Shown here: piece after piece, positions 52,676-61,633 of the stretch
Layout of the letters: every line of letters starts with the position of its first letter
How positions within the stretch are numbered: position 1 is the first letter of the stretch
Assembly (NCBI GenBank): GCA_020445805.1
Contig: JAGRFX010000001.1
Coordinates: forward strand, 34,058 to 98,057
Direction of reading: 5' to 3'
DNA: 64,000 nt
From: Rhodocyclaceae bacterium
Lineage (GTDB): Bacteria; Pseudomonadota; Gammaproteobacteria; Burkholderiales; Rhodocyclaceae
Translations under genes and position numbers: made by a program
Notes under the pieces: model-generated
Told to the model about the DNA's origin: nothing
Seen by the model: only the letters and a program-made list of their open reading frames with translations
Databases searched by the model: none

Positions 52676-53175
52676 AGTTCCAAGGCCCGGCAGTGTCGGA
52701 CGAGGGTGTGAGCGTACCCGTGGACGGTCAAATTGTTCGGTGTTTGCAGACGTCCTGAGGGCAGCTGGAAAAGATTCCTTTCCGACACGGTCACCGTCCA
52801 ATATCCATTCGAGTGGGGTCGGCCTGGCGAAAGCGTCGGCGGGCATCAATTTCGGGGGTTGGCCCGCTTCACCGCGCACTTTTACGTCAGCCGTTCACGT
52901 AAGTGAATGCTGCCTCCGAATCGATGGGTCGCCATCGTGCCACGGATGACCAAGGCCTGTTCAAACCTGGGGTTCAAAGTCTAGGCGGGCTGCCCATGGC
53001 GAGGGGTCATCAGTCTGGACATCTTTCCGATTGGACCCCTGATTGCCTTGATCGTAGCGGTCGGTCAGAGGAGTTTCGGCAGCCGCACAGGCTTCTGGTC
53101 CTGCGAATGGCACCACATTTACGTGCGGCCGCATTTCTGTAACCGGGTCAGGAAATGGTCGCCAAAATTCAGCGC
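52676..53175. other. 500-base gap after the PI-PLC gene
   Basis: No convincing gene in any frame. If the PI-PLC gene lost its C-terminus by deletion, the lost part is not recognisable here. The composition is intermediate between the A+T-richer gene and the rest of the window. Nothing else is seen. Confidence 0.4.
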
Positions 53176-53982
53176 TCAGGGGATCAACACCATCGCGATG
53201 CTCAACCAGACACCCGCGCTGAAGTAGGGTGTCAGCCAGCAGGCATCCGCCTTCCACGCCGCCCAGTCACCGTCGGGCCGACGCCGCACGCAGGCGTCGA
53301 CCACGCCGTGTGCGAGGCCAAGGGCCGAGTTGGCACCGACGGCGCGGTGGCGTCGCAGATACATCGGCACATCCACCCGCAGGACATAGAAGACGAAGAC
53401 CACCGCCACGGCAATGGCGCAAACCGCAAGCAGCCGCGTCGAACCGGTGCCGGCAGCGGCGACGAATCCGAGCAGCATCGCCATCCAGGCGAATCCTGCT
53501 GCCCAGAGCAGGGACTCGACTGCCTGGGTGATGTGTCTCAGGGTCAAGATGCTGTGCCAGCAGAAGGCTTGCGCGACGGTCATGAAAACCGGCACCGTCC
53601 AGGCCAGCGATGTCACCCACGACAGCTGGGCCTGGGAGCCCAGTTGGTGCACCAGCAGACCCAGTTGGATACCGAAGCAGATCTCGGCGACGGTCGCCGC
53701 AAGGCGCCCGAGGAAGATGCTCGACAAGCGCGAGTCGACCACCACCAGGCGTTCCAGGTCGATGCGTGGAAGGACCGAGCGATACGCGCATACCGCCACG
53801 TAGACGCCGGACAGGTAGAGATGCCACTGGCCGTATGGGCTTTCGACCCGATGGAAGTACTGCACAGCCGCCCACAAGGCGACGTTCAGTACCGCGAACG
53901 CGCAGAGCGTCCGCCACCACAACCGAACACGTGGATCGACCCGGTAGACGCGACGGAGCTGGGAAGCGGTAACAATTGCCAT
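53176..53982 (-). CDS. polytopic membrane protein of unknown function
   Basis: A protein of 268 residues with about six to seven hydrophobic helices (for example LCAFAVLNVALWAAVQYF, LLGFVAAAGTGSTRLLAVCAIAVAVVFVFYVL), separated by short basic loops. I do not recognise a family. A start at MAIVTASQ is chosen; an ATG 63 bases upstream (54045) would add a short basic segment. It is a single minus-strand gene in an area with no clear operon. The terminal helices end at the stop codon, so the C-terminus is probably complete. Confidence 0.75.
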   Translation of the reverse strand: MAIVTASQLRRVYRVDPRVRLWWRTLCAFAVLNVALWAAVQYFHRVESPYGQWHLYLSGVYVAVCAYRSVLPRIDLERLVVVDSRLSSIFLGRLAATVAEICFGIQLGLLVHQLGSQAQLSWVTSLAWTVPVFMTVAQAFCWHSILTLRHITQAVESLLWAAGFAWMAMLLGFVAAAGTGSTRLLAVCAIAVAVVFVFYVLRVDVPMYLRRHRAVGANSALGLAHGVVDACVRRRPDGDWAAWKADACWLTPYFSAGVWLSIAMVLIP

Positions 53983-54336
53983 TAAACGTTCATATTTGCG
54001 TGATCGCCTTGTCACAGCATAGTTGTAGAGCGCGCGCCGGGCCATGTCGGGTACGCGTGACGCAGGTGGTCGTTCACAGTCCCGTGAGCGGACGAATGCG
54101 GATGGTCGCGCGACCTCGGCCGAAGCCGGGGCCGTGAACGACCACCTGTGGGTCGGGCCGCGTCGGCACGCCAGACGGCCTGTTTGCCGCTTTTTATCGG
54201 CTCGCGCCAAGCGGAATGCCTACACGCGCCAAAGCGATCCGTCGTCCCCGCCAGCGAACGGGCGTTTGCGGCCACGGCGCGCACGCCCAGCGGCCAAGGG
54301 CTGGAAATGCCGCCATCCGAACCGAAGCACGGGTTT
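53983..54336. other. gap between the membrane-protein and AraC genes
   Basis: About 354 bases with no supported gene beyond the possible upstream extension of the membrane protein to 54045. It should hold the membrane-protein promoter on the minus strand. Nothing else is seen. Confidence 0.35.
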
Positions 54337-55116
54337 TCAAGGACCCGACGGAGTCCACCTGGGGCAAACCGCGTTGCGATAGTCGCCGGGCGTGATGCCG
54401 CGTCGGCGCTTGAGGCTTCGGGTCAGGGCGCTCTGGTCGGAAAAGCCGCAGCGCTGGGCGATCTCGGCGATGCCGGGCTCCGGACTGGCCAGGAGCTGCA
54501 TGGCCTGGTCGAGGCGGTAGTCGCTGAGGTAGTCGTGCAGGGTCTGGCCCATGCAGGCGCGAAACACTTCCCGAAGATGGCCCGGGCTGAGATTGACCGC
54601 GGCCGCGACATCGGCGGCCGTCAACGGCGCGGCGTAGTGGGCGTGGATGACGTTCAGGGCCTGCCGGATGCGTGCCGGAATCCGTGCGTGCTTCCGGTCG
54701 AGCCGTTCCGCCAGGCTCAGCAGGAAGAGATGGATCCAGTGGTGGGCGAGGGCCTCGCCGGGCCTCGTGCGCGCCATCTCCGCGCGCAGGTAGCGGATCA
54801 GATGCTCGAGGTCCGGGTCGATCGGAAAATAGGGGGCGCCGACGGCTCTATCCCACACGGCGTCGGCGTCCGGGGGCAGGGCGTCGAGGACCTCCGGCAG
54901 GTCGATGACCAGGAAGCGGTTCTCGCCGACGGCACGGAATCCATGGCGCTCGCCGGCCACCACGATCACCCCCTGGCTGGCATCGACCCGTCCCGCGTGC
55001 GAGGACACTTCCATTTCCAGGGTGCCCGCGAGCGGCAGGACGAGCTGATGAAAGGTGTGCGCGTGGCTGCGATCTTCCGCGTTGTACGAACGGAGTTCGA
55101 AATGCGCCCTTGCCAC
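54337..55116 (-). CDS. AraC-family transcription regulator
   Basis: A regulator of 259 residues. The N-terminal cupin-like part (SHAHTFHQLVLPLAGTLEMEV) probably binds a small molecule. The C-terminal AraC DNA-binding domain has both helix-turn-helix units (TAADVAAAVNLSPGHLREVFRACMG; IAEIAQRCGFSDQSALTRSLKRRRGITPGDYR). The GTG start at 55116 has GAGG about 6 bases upstream. It is not next to an obvious target; the porin on its left in the transcription sense is separate and ends in a strong terminator. Confidence 0.9.
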   Translation of the reverse strand: MARAHFELRSYNAEDRSHAHTFHQLVLPLAGTLEMEVSSHAGRVDASQGVIVVAGERHGFRAVGENRFLVIDLPEVLDALPPDADAVWDRAVGAPYFPIDPDLEHLIRYLRAEMARTRPGEALAHHWIHLFLLSLAERLDRKHARIPARIRQALNVIHAHYAAPLTAADVAAAVNLSPGHLREVFRACMGQTLHDYLSDYRLDQAMQLLASPEPGIAEIAQRCGFSDQSALTRSLKRRRGITPGDYRNAVCPRWTPSGP

Positions 55117-55320
55117 GTCGTCCTCGCCTTGATACCAAAGGGCAGGGTGCCGCCCCGCGCACTGGGGGCACGCCGATGGGCCAACCCTTTCAGGATTCGG
55201 ATTCTAGTCCACGGGCCGGCAATGGGGGCGGAGCGGCGACGTCCGCTGGATGCCGCCGGCCGGAGACCGGGGTTTCCACGGCATCGCCGGGGTGCTGCCC
55301 GGCTGCCGGTACCTGACCCG

Positions 55321-55364
55321 AAAAAGAAGGCCCCGTGCCACGGTCATGTCCGTGGCGCGGGGCC
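55321..55364 (-). terminator. intrinsic terminator after the porin gene
   Basis: On the minus strand, a 15-base stem (arms 55350-55364 and 55329-55343, one G-U pair) with a 6-base loop followed by TTCTTTTT (the A-run at 55321-55328). It lies 40 bases past the porin stop and is a strong rho-independent terminator. Confidence 0.85.
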
Positions 55365-55403
55365 AAGCTCGGCTCGCGATGCGGCGGCCAAGGGGAGGGA
55401 GGC

Positions 55404-56447
55404 TTAGAACTTGTGGCGGATGCCCAGCAGCAGCGCCTGGGGGTCCTCGCCTGCCGGCGGCGTCAGGAACTCCATGCCGTAGTTGGCGTTGCCCTTGTTG
55501 ATCAGCTTCGAGTAGCCCGCATAGCCGGTGGTGCGCTTGGACAGGGCGTGCAGGTAGTAGAGGGACCAGCCGTAGGCGTCCTCGCCCACGTCGCCTTCGT
55601 CCTCGTCGCGATTGGCGTAGGCCACCGCCACGGTCCCCGAGGGGCCGGCCTTGATCTCGGCGCTGATGTCGTAGGTGCGGGCCTTGCCGTCGCCCTGGGT
55701 GCCGCTTTCCTTGTCCTGGGTGTAGGCCAGGTAGGCCTTGACGAGGCCGAAGTCGTACGAGAAGCCGAAGCCGTCGGTCCGCACCTTGCCGCCGGTGCTG
55801 TCGCGCCAGACCTGCTGGTGCACCAGCGAGGCACCGATCGGCCCGCTCTCGTAGTAGGCGGCGATGGCGCCACCGTCGCCTTCGCGCCGTTCGGTGGCAT
55901 CGCTGGAGGTGTTCTTCTGGCCGAACCAGTAGGCCAGGTCCACCTTGATGCCGGCCAGGCCGGGCGTGCGGTACTTGATCATGTTGTCGAAGCGCGTCTC
56001 GTAGGCCGGCTTGACCGAGCCGGCCTTGCGCGACAGCAGGCCGACGGCGTGGGCGGAACTGCCGGTGGCGTCGAAGGCGTCGATGGCGCTGAAGGCCGGC
56101 GAATACTGGCGACCCAGGGTGAGGCGCCCCCAGCCCCCTTCGAGCCCCACGAAGGACTGGCGCCCGAACAGCCGGCCCCCTTGCTGCTGGCTGCCGTCGG
56201 CCGGGCTGTAGCCCGATTCGAGGACGAACAGCGCGCTGTTGCCGTTGCCGAGGTCCTCGCTGCCCTTCAAGCCCCAGCGCGAGCCGTTGAGTTCGCTGTG
56301 CCCCACGCCCTGGAAGGTGGCGTTGTCGGACCACTCGCGGACCAGGTTGATGTCGATCAGGCCGTAGATCGTGACATTGCTCTGGGCGAAGGCGGGCAGG
56401 GCGGTGAGCAGCGCGGCTCCGGCGGCAAGGGCGGTTCTCGAATGCAT
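55404..56447 (-). CDS. Gram-negative porin (Burkholderia-type trimeric)
   Basis: A general-diffusion outer-membrane porin of 347 residues with a signal peptide cleaved at AFAQS (near residue 21), the start QSNVTIYGLIDINLV typical of the family, the loop region FVGLEGGWGRLTLGRQYS and a final GIRHKF with the C-terminal phenylalanine. It probably forms a trimer. It is a single gene ended by a strong terminator. The length and features match Burkholderiales/Rhodocyclales porins, one of the reasons for the taxonomic guess. Confidence 0.95.
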   Translation of the reverse strand: MHSRTALAAGAALLTALPAFAQSNVTIYGLIDINLVREWSDNATFQGVGHSELNGSRWGLKGSEDLGNGNSALFVLESGYSPADGSQQQGGRLFGRQSFVGLEGGWGRLTLGRQYSPAFSAIDAFDATGSSAHAVGLLSRKAGSVKPAYETRFDNMIKYRTPGLAGIKVDLAYWFGQKNTSSDATERREGDGGAIAAYYESGPIGASLVHQQVWRDSTGGKVRTDGFGFSYDFGLVKAYLAYTQDKESGTQGDGKARTYDISAEIKAGPSGTVAVAYANRDEDEGDVGEDAYGWSLYYLHALSKRTTGYAGYSKLINKGNANYGMEFLTPPAGEDPQALLLGIRHKF

Positions 56448-56985
56448 GGATATCTCCTCTTCTGGTTCTGTATGGAATCTCGCCGGGAGACTGGCGGCGC
56501 CCGGCTGACGCGCATTTCAGGGCAAGTCGCTTTCATTCCCCTTTCGCTGCCTGCGTGCCCGGCGGCGTGGTCGCCATCGGCCGGCGGGACGGAGGCTGTC
56601 GACGGGATTGCCCCGCCCACCGATGTGTTCCCATGGCGCACTGTGGGAAGCGGCCCGAGACCGGCGCGATGGGGTGCCCGGCGGCGCCGCTTCTACGGGT
56701 CGGCGGTGCCGCGCAGAACGGCGGAAGGCGCTCCGTTCTCGGCACGCGCGGGGCGGTCCCGGCTGCCCGTGCGCGGGACGCGGTATGTCCATGGACTTCC
56801 CGCGCGGCTTGGTCTACCGTCCGCGGATGTTGGCCGCCGCGGTGCGTTCGCGCAGGACTTCGGATCCGAGCGCGGGCGCTGGCAGAGCGGCTTGCCTGCG
56901 AGCGGGCGCGACCGCTGCCCGGGAAGCCACCGCGTGCCGAAAACGCATGCGGTGCCACCGTCTACATGGCCACGGACCTCCTCTC
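56448..56985. other. 538-base region between the porin and GNAT genes
   Basis: No convincing gene; the frames here look like shadows. The minus-strand porin promoter should be near 56450-56520. An AGAAGAGGAGATATC segment on the minus strand just before the porin start holds its ribosome site. Nothing else is seen. Confidence 0.4.
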
Positions 56986-57465
56986 ATGAACGCGACCTAC
57001 CTCATCGAACGCGCAAGTGCGGCTGACGTGCCGGCGGTGGCGCTCATGGTCGGCGAGCTGCTGGCCGAGATCATGGCTGCGATCGGCATTCGCGCATTCA
57101 ACTTCGATCTGGCAGAGACGGAATCCCGGCTCGCCGACTTTCTCGAGCGGGAGAAGTACTTCGTCTTCGTGGGGCGGGACGAGGGCAGGCGCCCGGTTGG
57201 TTTCATTGCCCTGTACGAAAGCTACGCCCTCTATGCCGAGGGGGCCTTCGGCACGATTCCCGAACTCTATGTCCGACCCGAATGCCGGGCCGCAGGCCTC
57301 GGGCTGAGACTCGTGACGGAAGCCAGGTCATTCGGTGCCTCCCGCGGCTGGACCCGGCTGGAGGTCACCACGCCGCCGCTGCCGGCGTTCGAACGGACCC
57401 TGGCCTTCTACGAGCGGGAGGGTTTTGCCATCAGCGGCGGCCGCAAGCTGAAGCTGTCGCTGTGA
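56986..57465 (+). CDS. GNAT N-acetyltransferase
   Basis: An acetyltransferase of 159 residues with the GNAT pattern: IPELYVRPECRAAGLGLRLVTEA gives the acetyl-CoA loop, and TLAFYEREGFAISGGRK the final strand and helix. The start MNATYLIERA is chosen, since upstream in-frame sequence is not protein-like. It is followed 90 bases later by a glyoxalase-like gene on the same strand. The substrate is unknown. Confidence 0.88.
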   Translation: MNATYLIERASAADVPAVALMVGELLAEIMAAIGIRAFNFDLAETESRLADFLEREKYFVFVGRDEGRRPVGFIALYESYALYAEGAFGTIPELYVRPECRAAGLGLRLVTEARSFGASRGWTRLEVTTPPLPAFERTLAFYEREGFAISGGRKLKLSL

Positions 57466-57555
57466 CTGATGGTTGGCCTGCGGCCTCACGCGCCCGGCAC
57501 CACCCGCCGGGCAGGGTGCATGCATCCATCCACCGAATTCTTGCAGGAGCGCCCA

Positions 57556-57915
57556 TTGACCCAGACCGTCATACCGCAACTCCGGATCACCGACGCCGAG
57601 CGCAGCCTCGCCTTCTATGTGGACGGGCTGGGCTTTGCCGTGGATGGGACGCACCAGCTCGAACCGGGCTTTCCCCTCTTCATGCAGGCCACGCGTGTGG
57701 GGCAGAGCCTCTGTCTGACCCAATACGCGGGTGATTGCCAGGTGGGCGGCGCCGTCTACTCCATCGTGCCCGATGCGCGAGCCTGCCATGCCGAGTTCGA
57801 GCAGCACGGTGTCGCGGCCACAAACCCACCGTGGGACACACCGTGGGGTAGCTGTGAATTCGCCCTCACCGATCCCGACAGAAATCGCCTGCGGTTTGCC
57901 AGTGATCGAGCATAG
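57556..57915 (+). CDS. glyoxalase/bleomycin-resistance (VOC) family protein
   Basis: A VOC-fold protein of 119 residues, from a TTG start at 57556 with AGGAG six bases upstream; a longer ATG frame from 57469 has no ribosome site. The pattern ITDAERSLAFYVDGLGFAV, GFPLFMQ and the C-terminal WGSCEFALTDPDRNRLRF is typical of bleomycin-resistance/glyoxalase proteins. Two beta-alpha-beta modules are present. It could bind a drug or isomerise an aldehyde adduct. It shares direction with the GNAT gene before it. Confidence 0.85.
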   Translation: MTQTVIPQLRITDAERSLAFYVDGLGFAVDGTHQLEPGFPLFMQATRVGQSLCLTQYAGDCQVGGAVYSIVPDARACHAEFEQHGVAATNPPWDTPWGSCEFALTDPDRNRLRFASDRA

Positions 57916-58044
57916 CTTCGGGGTAGCCCGCGCCCGCGCCTGTGAAGCGGTGTCGGGGGCGCGCGGTCCGCGAAAGCCTGCCCTGGGTCGTGGCGCCCCA
58001 TTGCGAAGGCCCGAGGGGTATGGCCTCAATCAGCCCATGCCGAC

Positions 58045-58401
58045 ATGGCCACCAACACGTCCAGGCTGACCGCCATCAAACTAGTCCACACCCTCGTGTG
58101 GGCGGTTTTTGCCGCGGCCATCGTCGCCATTCCGATCTGCGCTCATCGCTCGGCATTCACCCTGGCGTGGGCGCTCATCGGCTTCGTGATGCTCGAGGTG
58201 GTGGTGTTGCTCGCCAACCGCGTGCGCTGTCCGCTGACCGATGTGGCGGCGAAGTACACCGAGGCACGCGAGGACAATTTCGACATCTACCTGCCCAACT
58301 GGCTGGCGCGCCACAATCAGCGCATTTTCGGCACGCTGTATGGCCTGGGCATCGTTTATGTCCTACTGATGCAGTTTGTGTGGCCGGCTCAGGTGGCGTG
58401 A
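58045..58401 (+). CDS. small membrane protein of unknown function
   Basis: A protein of 118 residues with three hydrophobic helices (KLVHTLVWAVFAAAIVAIPI, LAWALIGFVMLEVVVLLA, IFGTLYGLGIVYVLLMQFVW) and a conserved-looking cytoplasmic or periplasmic loop CPLTDVAAKYTEAREDNFDIYLPNWLARH. The CPLT motif recalls DUF2784-type proteins, but the match is weak. It begins after an intergenic stretch and is convergent with an MFS gene. I do not assign a function. Confidence 0.75.
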   Translation: MATNTSRLTAIKLVHTLVWAVFAAAIVAIPICAHRSAFTLAWALIGFVMLEVVVLLANRVRCPLTDVAAKYTEAREDNFDIYLPNWLARHNQRIFGTLYGLGIVYVLLMQFVWPAQVA

Positions 58402-58423
58402 GCGGACGCACTGACAGCCGAAC

Positions 58424-59605
58424 TCAGGCGGTCCGGCGGCCGCGCTCCATCTGCAGCAACAGCAGCGCAGCCCCGGCCCAGGCGGCGATCGCGAGCCAGT
58501 CCGTGCCGCCCTGCAGCGCCTGCGGGACCCCCGCCAGCGAGAGGGCGATGCGTACCAGCGATCCCAGCGCGAATAACGCGAAGAGGATGCCCGTGTAGCG
58601 GCCTTCGGCGCCAGCGCGGCCGCTCCGGGTAGCCAGGCCGAAGGCGTTGGCAAGGGCGACCGCCCATGCCGCACCGGCGAGGCCGTGCAGGGGGGCGAGG
58701 AGCGCGACCGAACCCGCACTCGACGCGAATCCGAGGGCCAGCGCACCACCCACGCAGCCCGCGGCGAAGGCACGGGCGCTGCCGAGTCGCTTCCCCAGGT
58801 GGTCGGCAGGGATCAGGCCGAAGGCGAAGCCGGCCCAGAACACCGGCAACAGCCAGGGCAGCAGCGCGGGGTCGGCGACGCGGCGGATCTGTTCACCTGC
58901 GTTCAGGCCGACCTGCACCTGGTAACCCAGGAGGGCAAGCAGCAGCGCGCCGATCAGGAGGAGGGCGCCCCGGGATGCCAAGGGCAGCGGCGTACCCGTT
59001 TCCGTGCTGCCCGTGGCGTTCGCGGCGAGGCTGCGCTCCGCGCTGACCAGGCCCAGGCTGCTGGCCACGATGGCGACGCTGGCGAGGGCAAAGGGCAGGG
59101 CCGGGTCGACCTGCTTCAGCAGCAGGCCGAGGAAGGGGGCGAGTGCGGCGGCCAGCGCCATCCCCAGCAGCATCAGCCCGGCCAGCCAGGGCACGCTGGA
59201 CTGGGCCGCGTAGCGCCCCATCAGGGCGAAGGGAGGCACCCGCAGGGCTGCCGAACTGGCCACCCAGACCACGGTGAGGGCGAGGAAGGGGCCGCCGCCC
59301 AGCGCGCTCGCGCGCGGCATGGCGATCATGGCCAGCGAGGACAGCACCACGAGGCCGATCAGCCAGGGCCCGACCCGCCGCAGGCTGGCCCGCGCCCGGT
59401 CCATGGCCACCCCCATGGCCAGATCGGCCAGCGCAAACACTGCCTGGTCGAGGGCCAGAATCCAGGGCGTCCAGGCCCGCTCCACCCCGGCCCGCTGCAG
59501 CAGCTCCGGCAGGTAGGTCGCATACACCGTCCAGCCCAGCGCGAACAGAAACTGCACCACCGCGAGATAGAGCGCGATCGCGCGGGGTGGGGACGATGCG
59601 GGCAT
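58424..59605 (-). CDS. MFS-family transporter
   Basis: A membrane transporter of 393 residues with 12 hydrophobic helices and MFS features such as the loop after helix 2 (DLAMGVAMDRARASLRR). Substrate is unknown. MPASSPPRAIALY is chosen as the start; an in-frame ATG 12 codons upstream (59641) is possible. It is convergent with the small membrane protein gene and reads away from the RibD-like gene. Confidence 0.85.
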   Translation of the reverse strand: MPASSPPRAIALYLAVVQFLFALGWTVYATYLPELLQRAGVERAWTPWILALDQAVFALADLAMGVAMDRARASLRRVGPWLIGLVVLSSLAMIAMPRASALGGGPFLALTVVWVASSAALRVPPFALMGRYAAQSSVPWLAGLMLLGMALAAALAPFLGLLLKQVDPALPFALASVAIVASSLGLVSAERSLAANATGSTETGTPLPLASRGALLLIGALLLALLGYQVQVGLNAGEQIRRVADPALLPWLLPVFWAGFAFGLIPADHLGKRLGSARAFAAGCVGGALALGFASSAGSVALLAPLHGLAGAAWAVALANAFGLATRSGRAGAEGRYTGILFALFALGSLVRIALSLAGVPQALQGGTDWLAIAAWAGAALLLLQMERGRRTA

Positions 59606-59908
59606 GGGCGGGACCGGGTCGGTTGTTGACTCGCCACGCATCATGCAGCTTGCGGTGACCGTTGGCGAGCGCGGCGCTGCGTCTTGCGGTGCGGCTTGAT
59701 CGGAGCCCGCCCCAGGGCGCGGAAATAATGGGCGGTGATCCCGTCCGGCGGGTCGGTGGAAGGCCGCCGACGCGCCGTTCCGGGGCCCGTCCGCTACGTC
59801 CGCCTGTGAAATCGTTGCATCATGCGCAGTCAATCGATCCGGCGATGCGCCCGGCACGCGGCGCGGCGCACCGGCAGGTCACCAGCGGTTTTTCCCGGGA
59901 GGTACCCC

Positions 59909-60568
59909 ATGACACGCGTTCGCGTCGAGAGCTACACCATTTCCCTTGATGGCTACGGGGCGGGTCCCGACCAGGATCTGGATCATCCGCTCGGCGTCGG
60001 CGCCCACGACCTGCACCAGTGGCTGATTCCCACCCGAACCTTCCAGCACACCCTGTTCGGCAAGGACGGGGGGACGACCGGCGTGGACGACGACTTCGCG
60101 GCACGCGGTTTCCGCAACGTGGGGGCGTGGATTCTCGGTCGGAACATGTTCGGGCCGATTCGCGGTCCGTGGCCGGACCTCTCCTGGCGGGGCTGGTGGG
60201 GCGACAATCCGCCGTATCACTTCCCGGTCTTCGTGCTCACGCACCATGCACGTCCCGCCCTCGAGATGGCGGGCGACACCACCTTCCATTTCGTCACGGG
60301 CGGCATTCACGAGGCGCTGGCGCGCGCCCGCGAGGCGGCGGGCGAGCGTGACGTGCGGATCGGCGGTGGCGCCCGCACGATCCGGCAGTATCTGCGCGAA
60401 GGGCTGATCGACGAGCTGCACATTGCGATCTCGCCGGTGGTGCTCGGCGGCGGCGAGCCCTTGTTCGAAGGGCTGGACCTCAAGGCCCTTGGCTACACGT
60501 GTGTGGAATCGGTCCCGTCGGAGAAGGCCATGCACATCGTGCTGCGGCGGGATCCAGAAGGCGCTTGA
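59909..60568 (+). CDS. RibD C-terminal-domain dihydrofolate-reductase-like protein
   Basis: A protein of 219 residues of the RibD_C (dihydrofolate-reductase-like) family. VESYTISLDGYGAGPDQ at the N-terminus, WILGRNMFGPIRGPW, and IDELHIAISPVVLGGGEPLFEGL are characteristic, as is the NADPH loop GGARTIRQYL. It may reduce a pterin- or flavin-like compound; in isolated genes of this type the substrate is seldom known. A GGGAGG ribosome site precedes the start by 7 bases. A single gene on its strand. Confidence 0.88.
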   Translation: MTRVRVESYTISLDGYGAGPDQDLDHPLGVGAHDLHQWLIPTRTFQHTLFGKDGGTTGVDDDFAARGFRNVGAWILGRNMFGPIRGPWPDLSWRGWWGDNPPYHFPVFVLTHHARPALEMAGDTTFHFVTGGIHEALARAREAAGERDVRIGGGARTIRQYLREGLIDELHIAISPVVLGGGEPLFEGLDLKALGYTCVESVPSEKAMHIVLRRDPEGA

Positions 60569-60666
60569 ATTACAGTGGCAGACGCGGGCCGATTGGATCT
60601 GGCCCCGTGGAATGCCATCCAAGAACGCGGGGCGCCTGACCCTTTCGGGAAGCGGCCTGGATCGCC

Positions 60667-61503
60667 TCAGGCACCCGCCCCTGCAGCCCCCGTGGCCGGC
60701 GCGTGTGCGCCGCCCTTTGCCAGGGCGATGCCGGCGAGCGTCATGAGCAGGAACAGCAGCCCCCATAGCCACGGGCCGGGGCTGCACCAGTCCACCCGGT
60801 GCACGCTCAGGTCCACCCACAGCAAGCCCGCCAGCGGCAGTGCGCCCCAGCCCGCCAGGGTCAGGCCCAGCGCCCGCCGCTCTGTCCGGGTGGCGCCTGC
60901 AAGGACCAGGGCCGCGCCCGCAGCCGGCGTCAGGAAGGTGACGCTGTAGAGCTGGGCATGGAAGGCATCCAGCTTCCAGGGCCAGAACCGGGACGCCAGA
61001 TCCGGCACGGCCAGCAGCGCAAGACCATAGCCGCCCAGCCCAACGACCAGCGGCAGCAGCCAGGATCGCAGGCCGCGTGAAGCCGGCGCACGGTCAGCCA
61101 GCCGGATCGACCGGTAGCGCCACAGGTGGCAGCCGGCATTGAGGCACACCCCGATGTACAGACCGAACCAGATCCACGCCTCGACCCGCGCGAAGTCGAA
61201 GCGCTCGATGTGGACGAAGGAGTAGATCGTGACCACCAGCGTGAACACGAAGATCATCGTGGTGACCAGGCGCCCGGGGGACCAGCGGCCCGCCCGCGCC
61301 TGCAGCCAGGCTGCGATCAGGGCGGCGGCGTAGAGGGCGCCCAGGTAGCGCTGGTTGAACGGCGCCAGCGCCCAGGGCCACACCCCGGTCACGAGCGGGG
61401 GATGCAGCATCAGGCCGGCGCCGGCCCAGGCGAGGATGGCCACCTCCAGCCAGGTGACCGCGCGCAACAGGCGGCTGATCGGGGGATTGCCGAGGTCGTT
61501 CAT
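60667..61503 (-). CDS. polytopic membrane protein of unknown function
   Basis: A protein of 278 residues with about eight hydrophobic helices, among them LEVAILAWAGAGLMLHPPLVTGVWPWALAPF and LLWVDLSVHRVDW. No family is recognised with certainty. The start MNDLGN has the stop of no other gene overlapping it. It lies downstream of the hairpin that ends the MFS pseudogene transcript, in the same direction. Confidence 0.75.
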   Translation of the reverse strand: MNDLGNPPISRLLRAVTWLEVAILAWAGAGLMLHPPLVTGVWPWALAPFNQRYLGALYAAALIAAWLQARAGRWSPGRLVTTMIFVFTLVVTIYSFVHIERFDFARVEAWIWFGLYIGVCLNAGCHLWRYRSIRLADRAPASRGLRSWLLPLVVGLGGYGLALLAVPDLASRFWPWKLDAFHAQLYSVTFLTPAAGAALVLAGATRTERRALGLTLAGWGALPLAGLLWVDLSVHRVDWCSPGPWLWGLLFLLMTLAGIALAKGGAHAPATGAAGAGA

Positions 61504-61599
61504 TGCGCGCTCCCGAATAAGGGCGCAGATGGCCCGCGTCCAGTGTGGCATGAAGGCTGGCCGGGCGGTGACGGCGCACTACTGTGCGGCCGCCTCCAC

Positions 61600-61633
61600 T
61601 CGCCGGCTGCACGATGGACCATGCAGCCGGCGA
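61600..61633 (-). terminator. hairpin after the interrupted MFS gene
   Basis: A perfect 12-base stem (61600-61611 and 61622-61633) with a 10-base loop, directly against the stop codon of the minus-strand MFS gene. No T-run follows, so it may end transcription with Rho's help or protect the transcript end. Confidence 0.5.
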
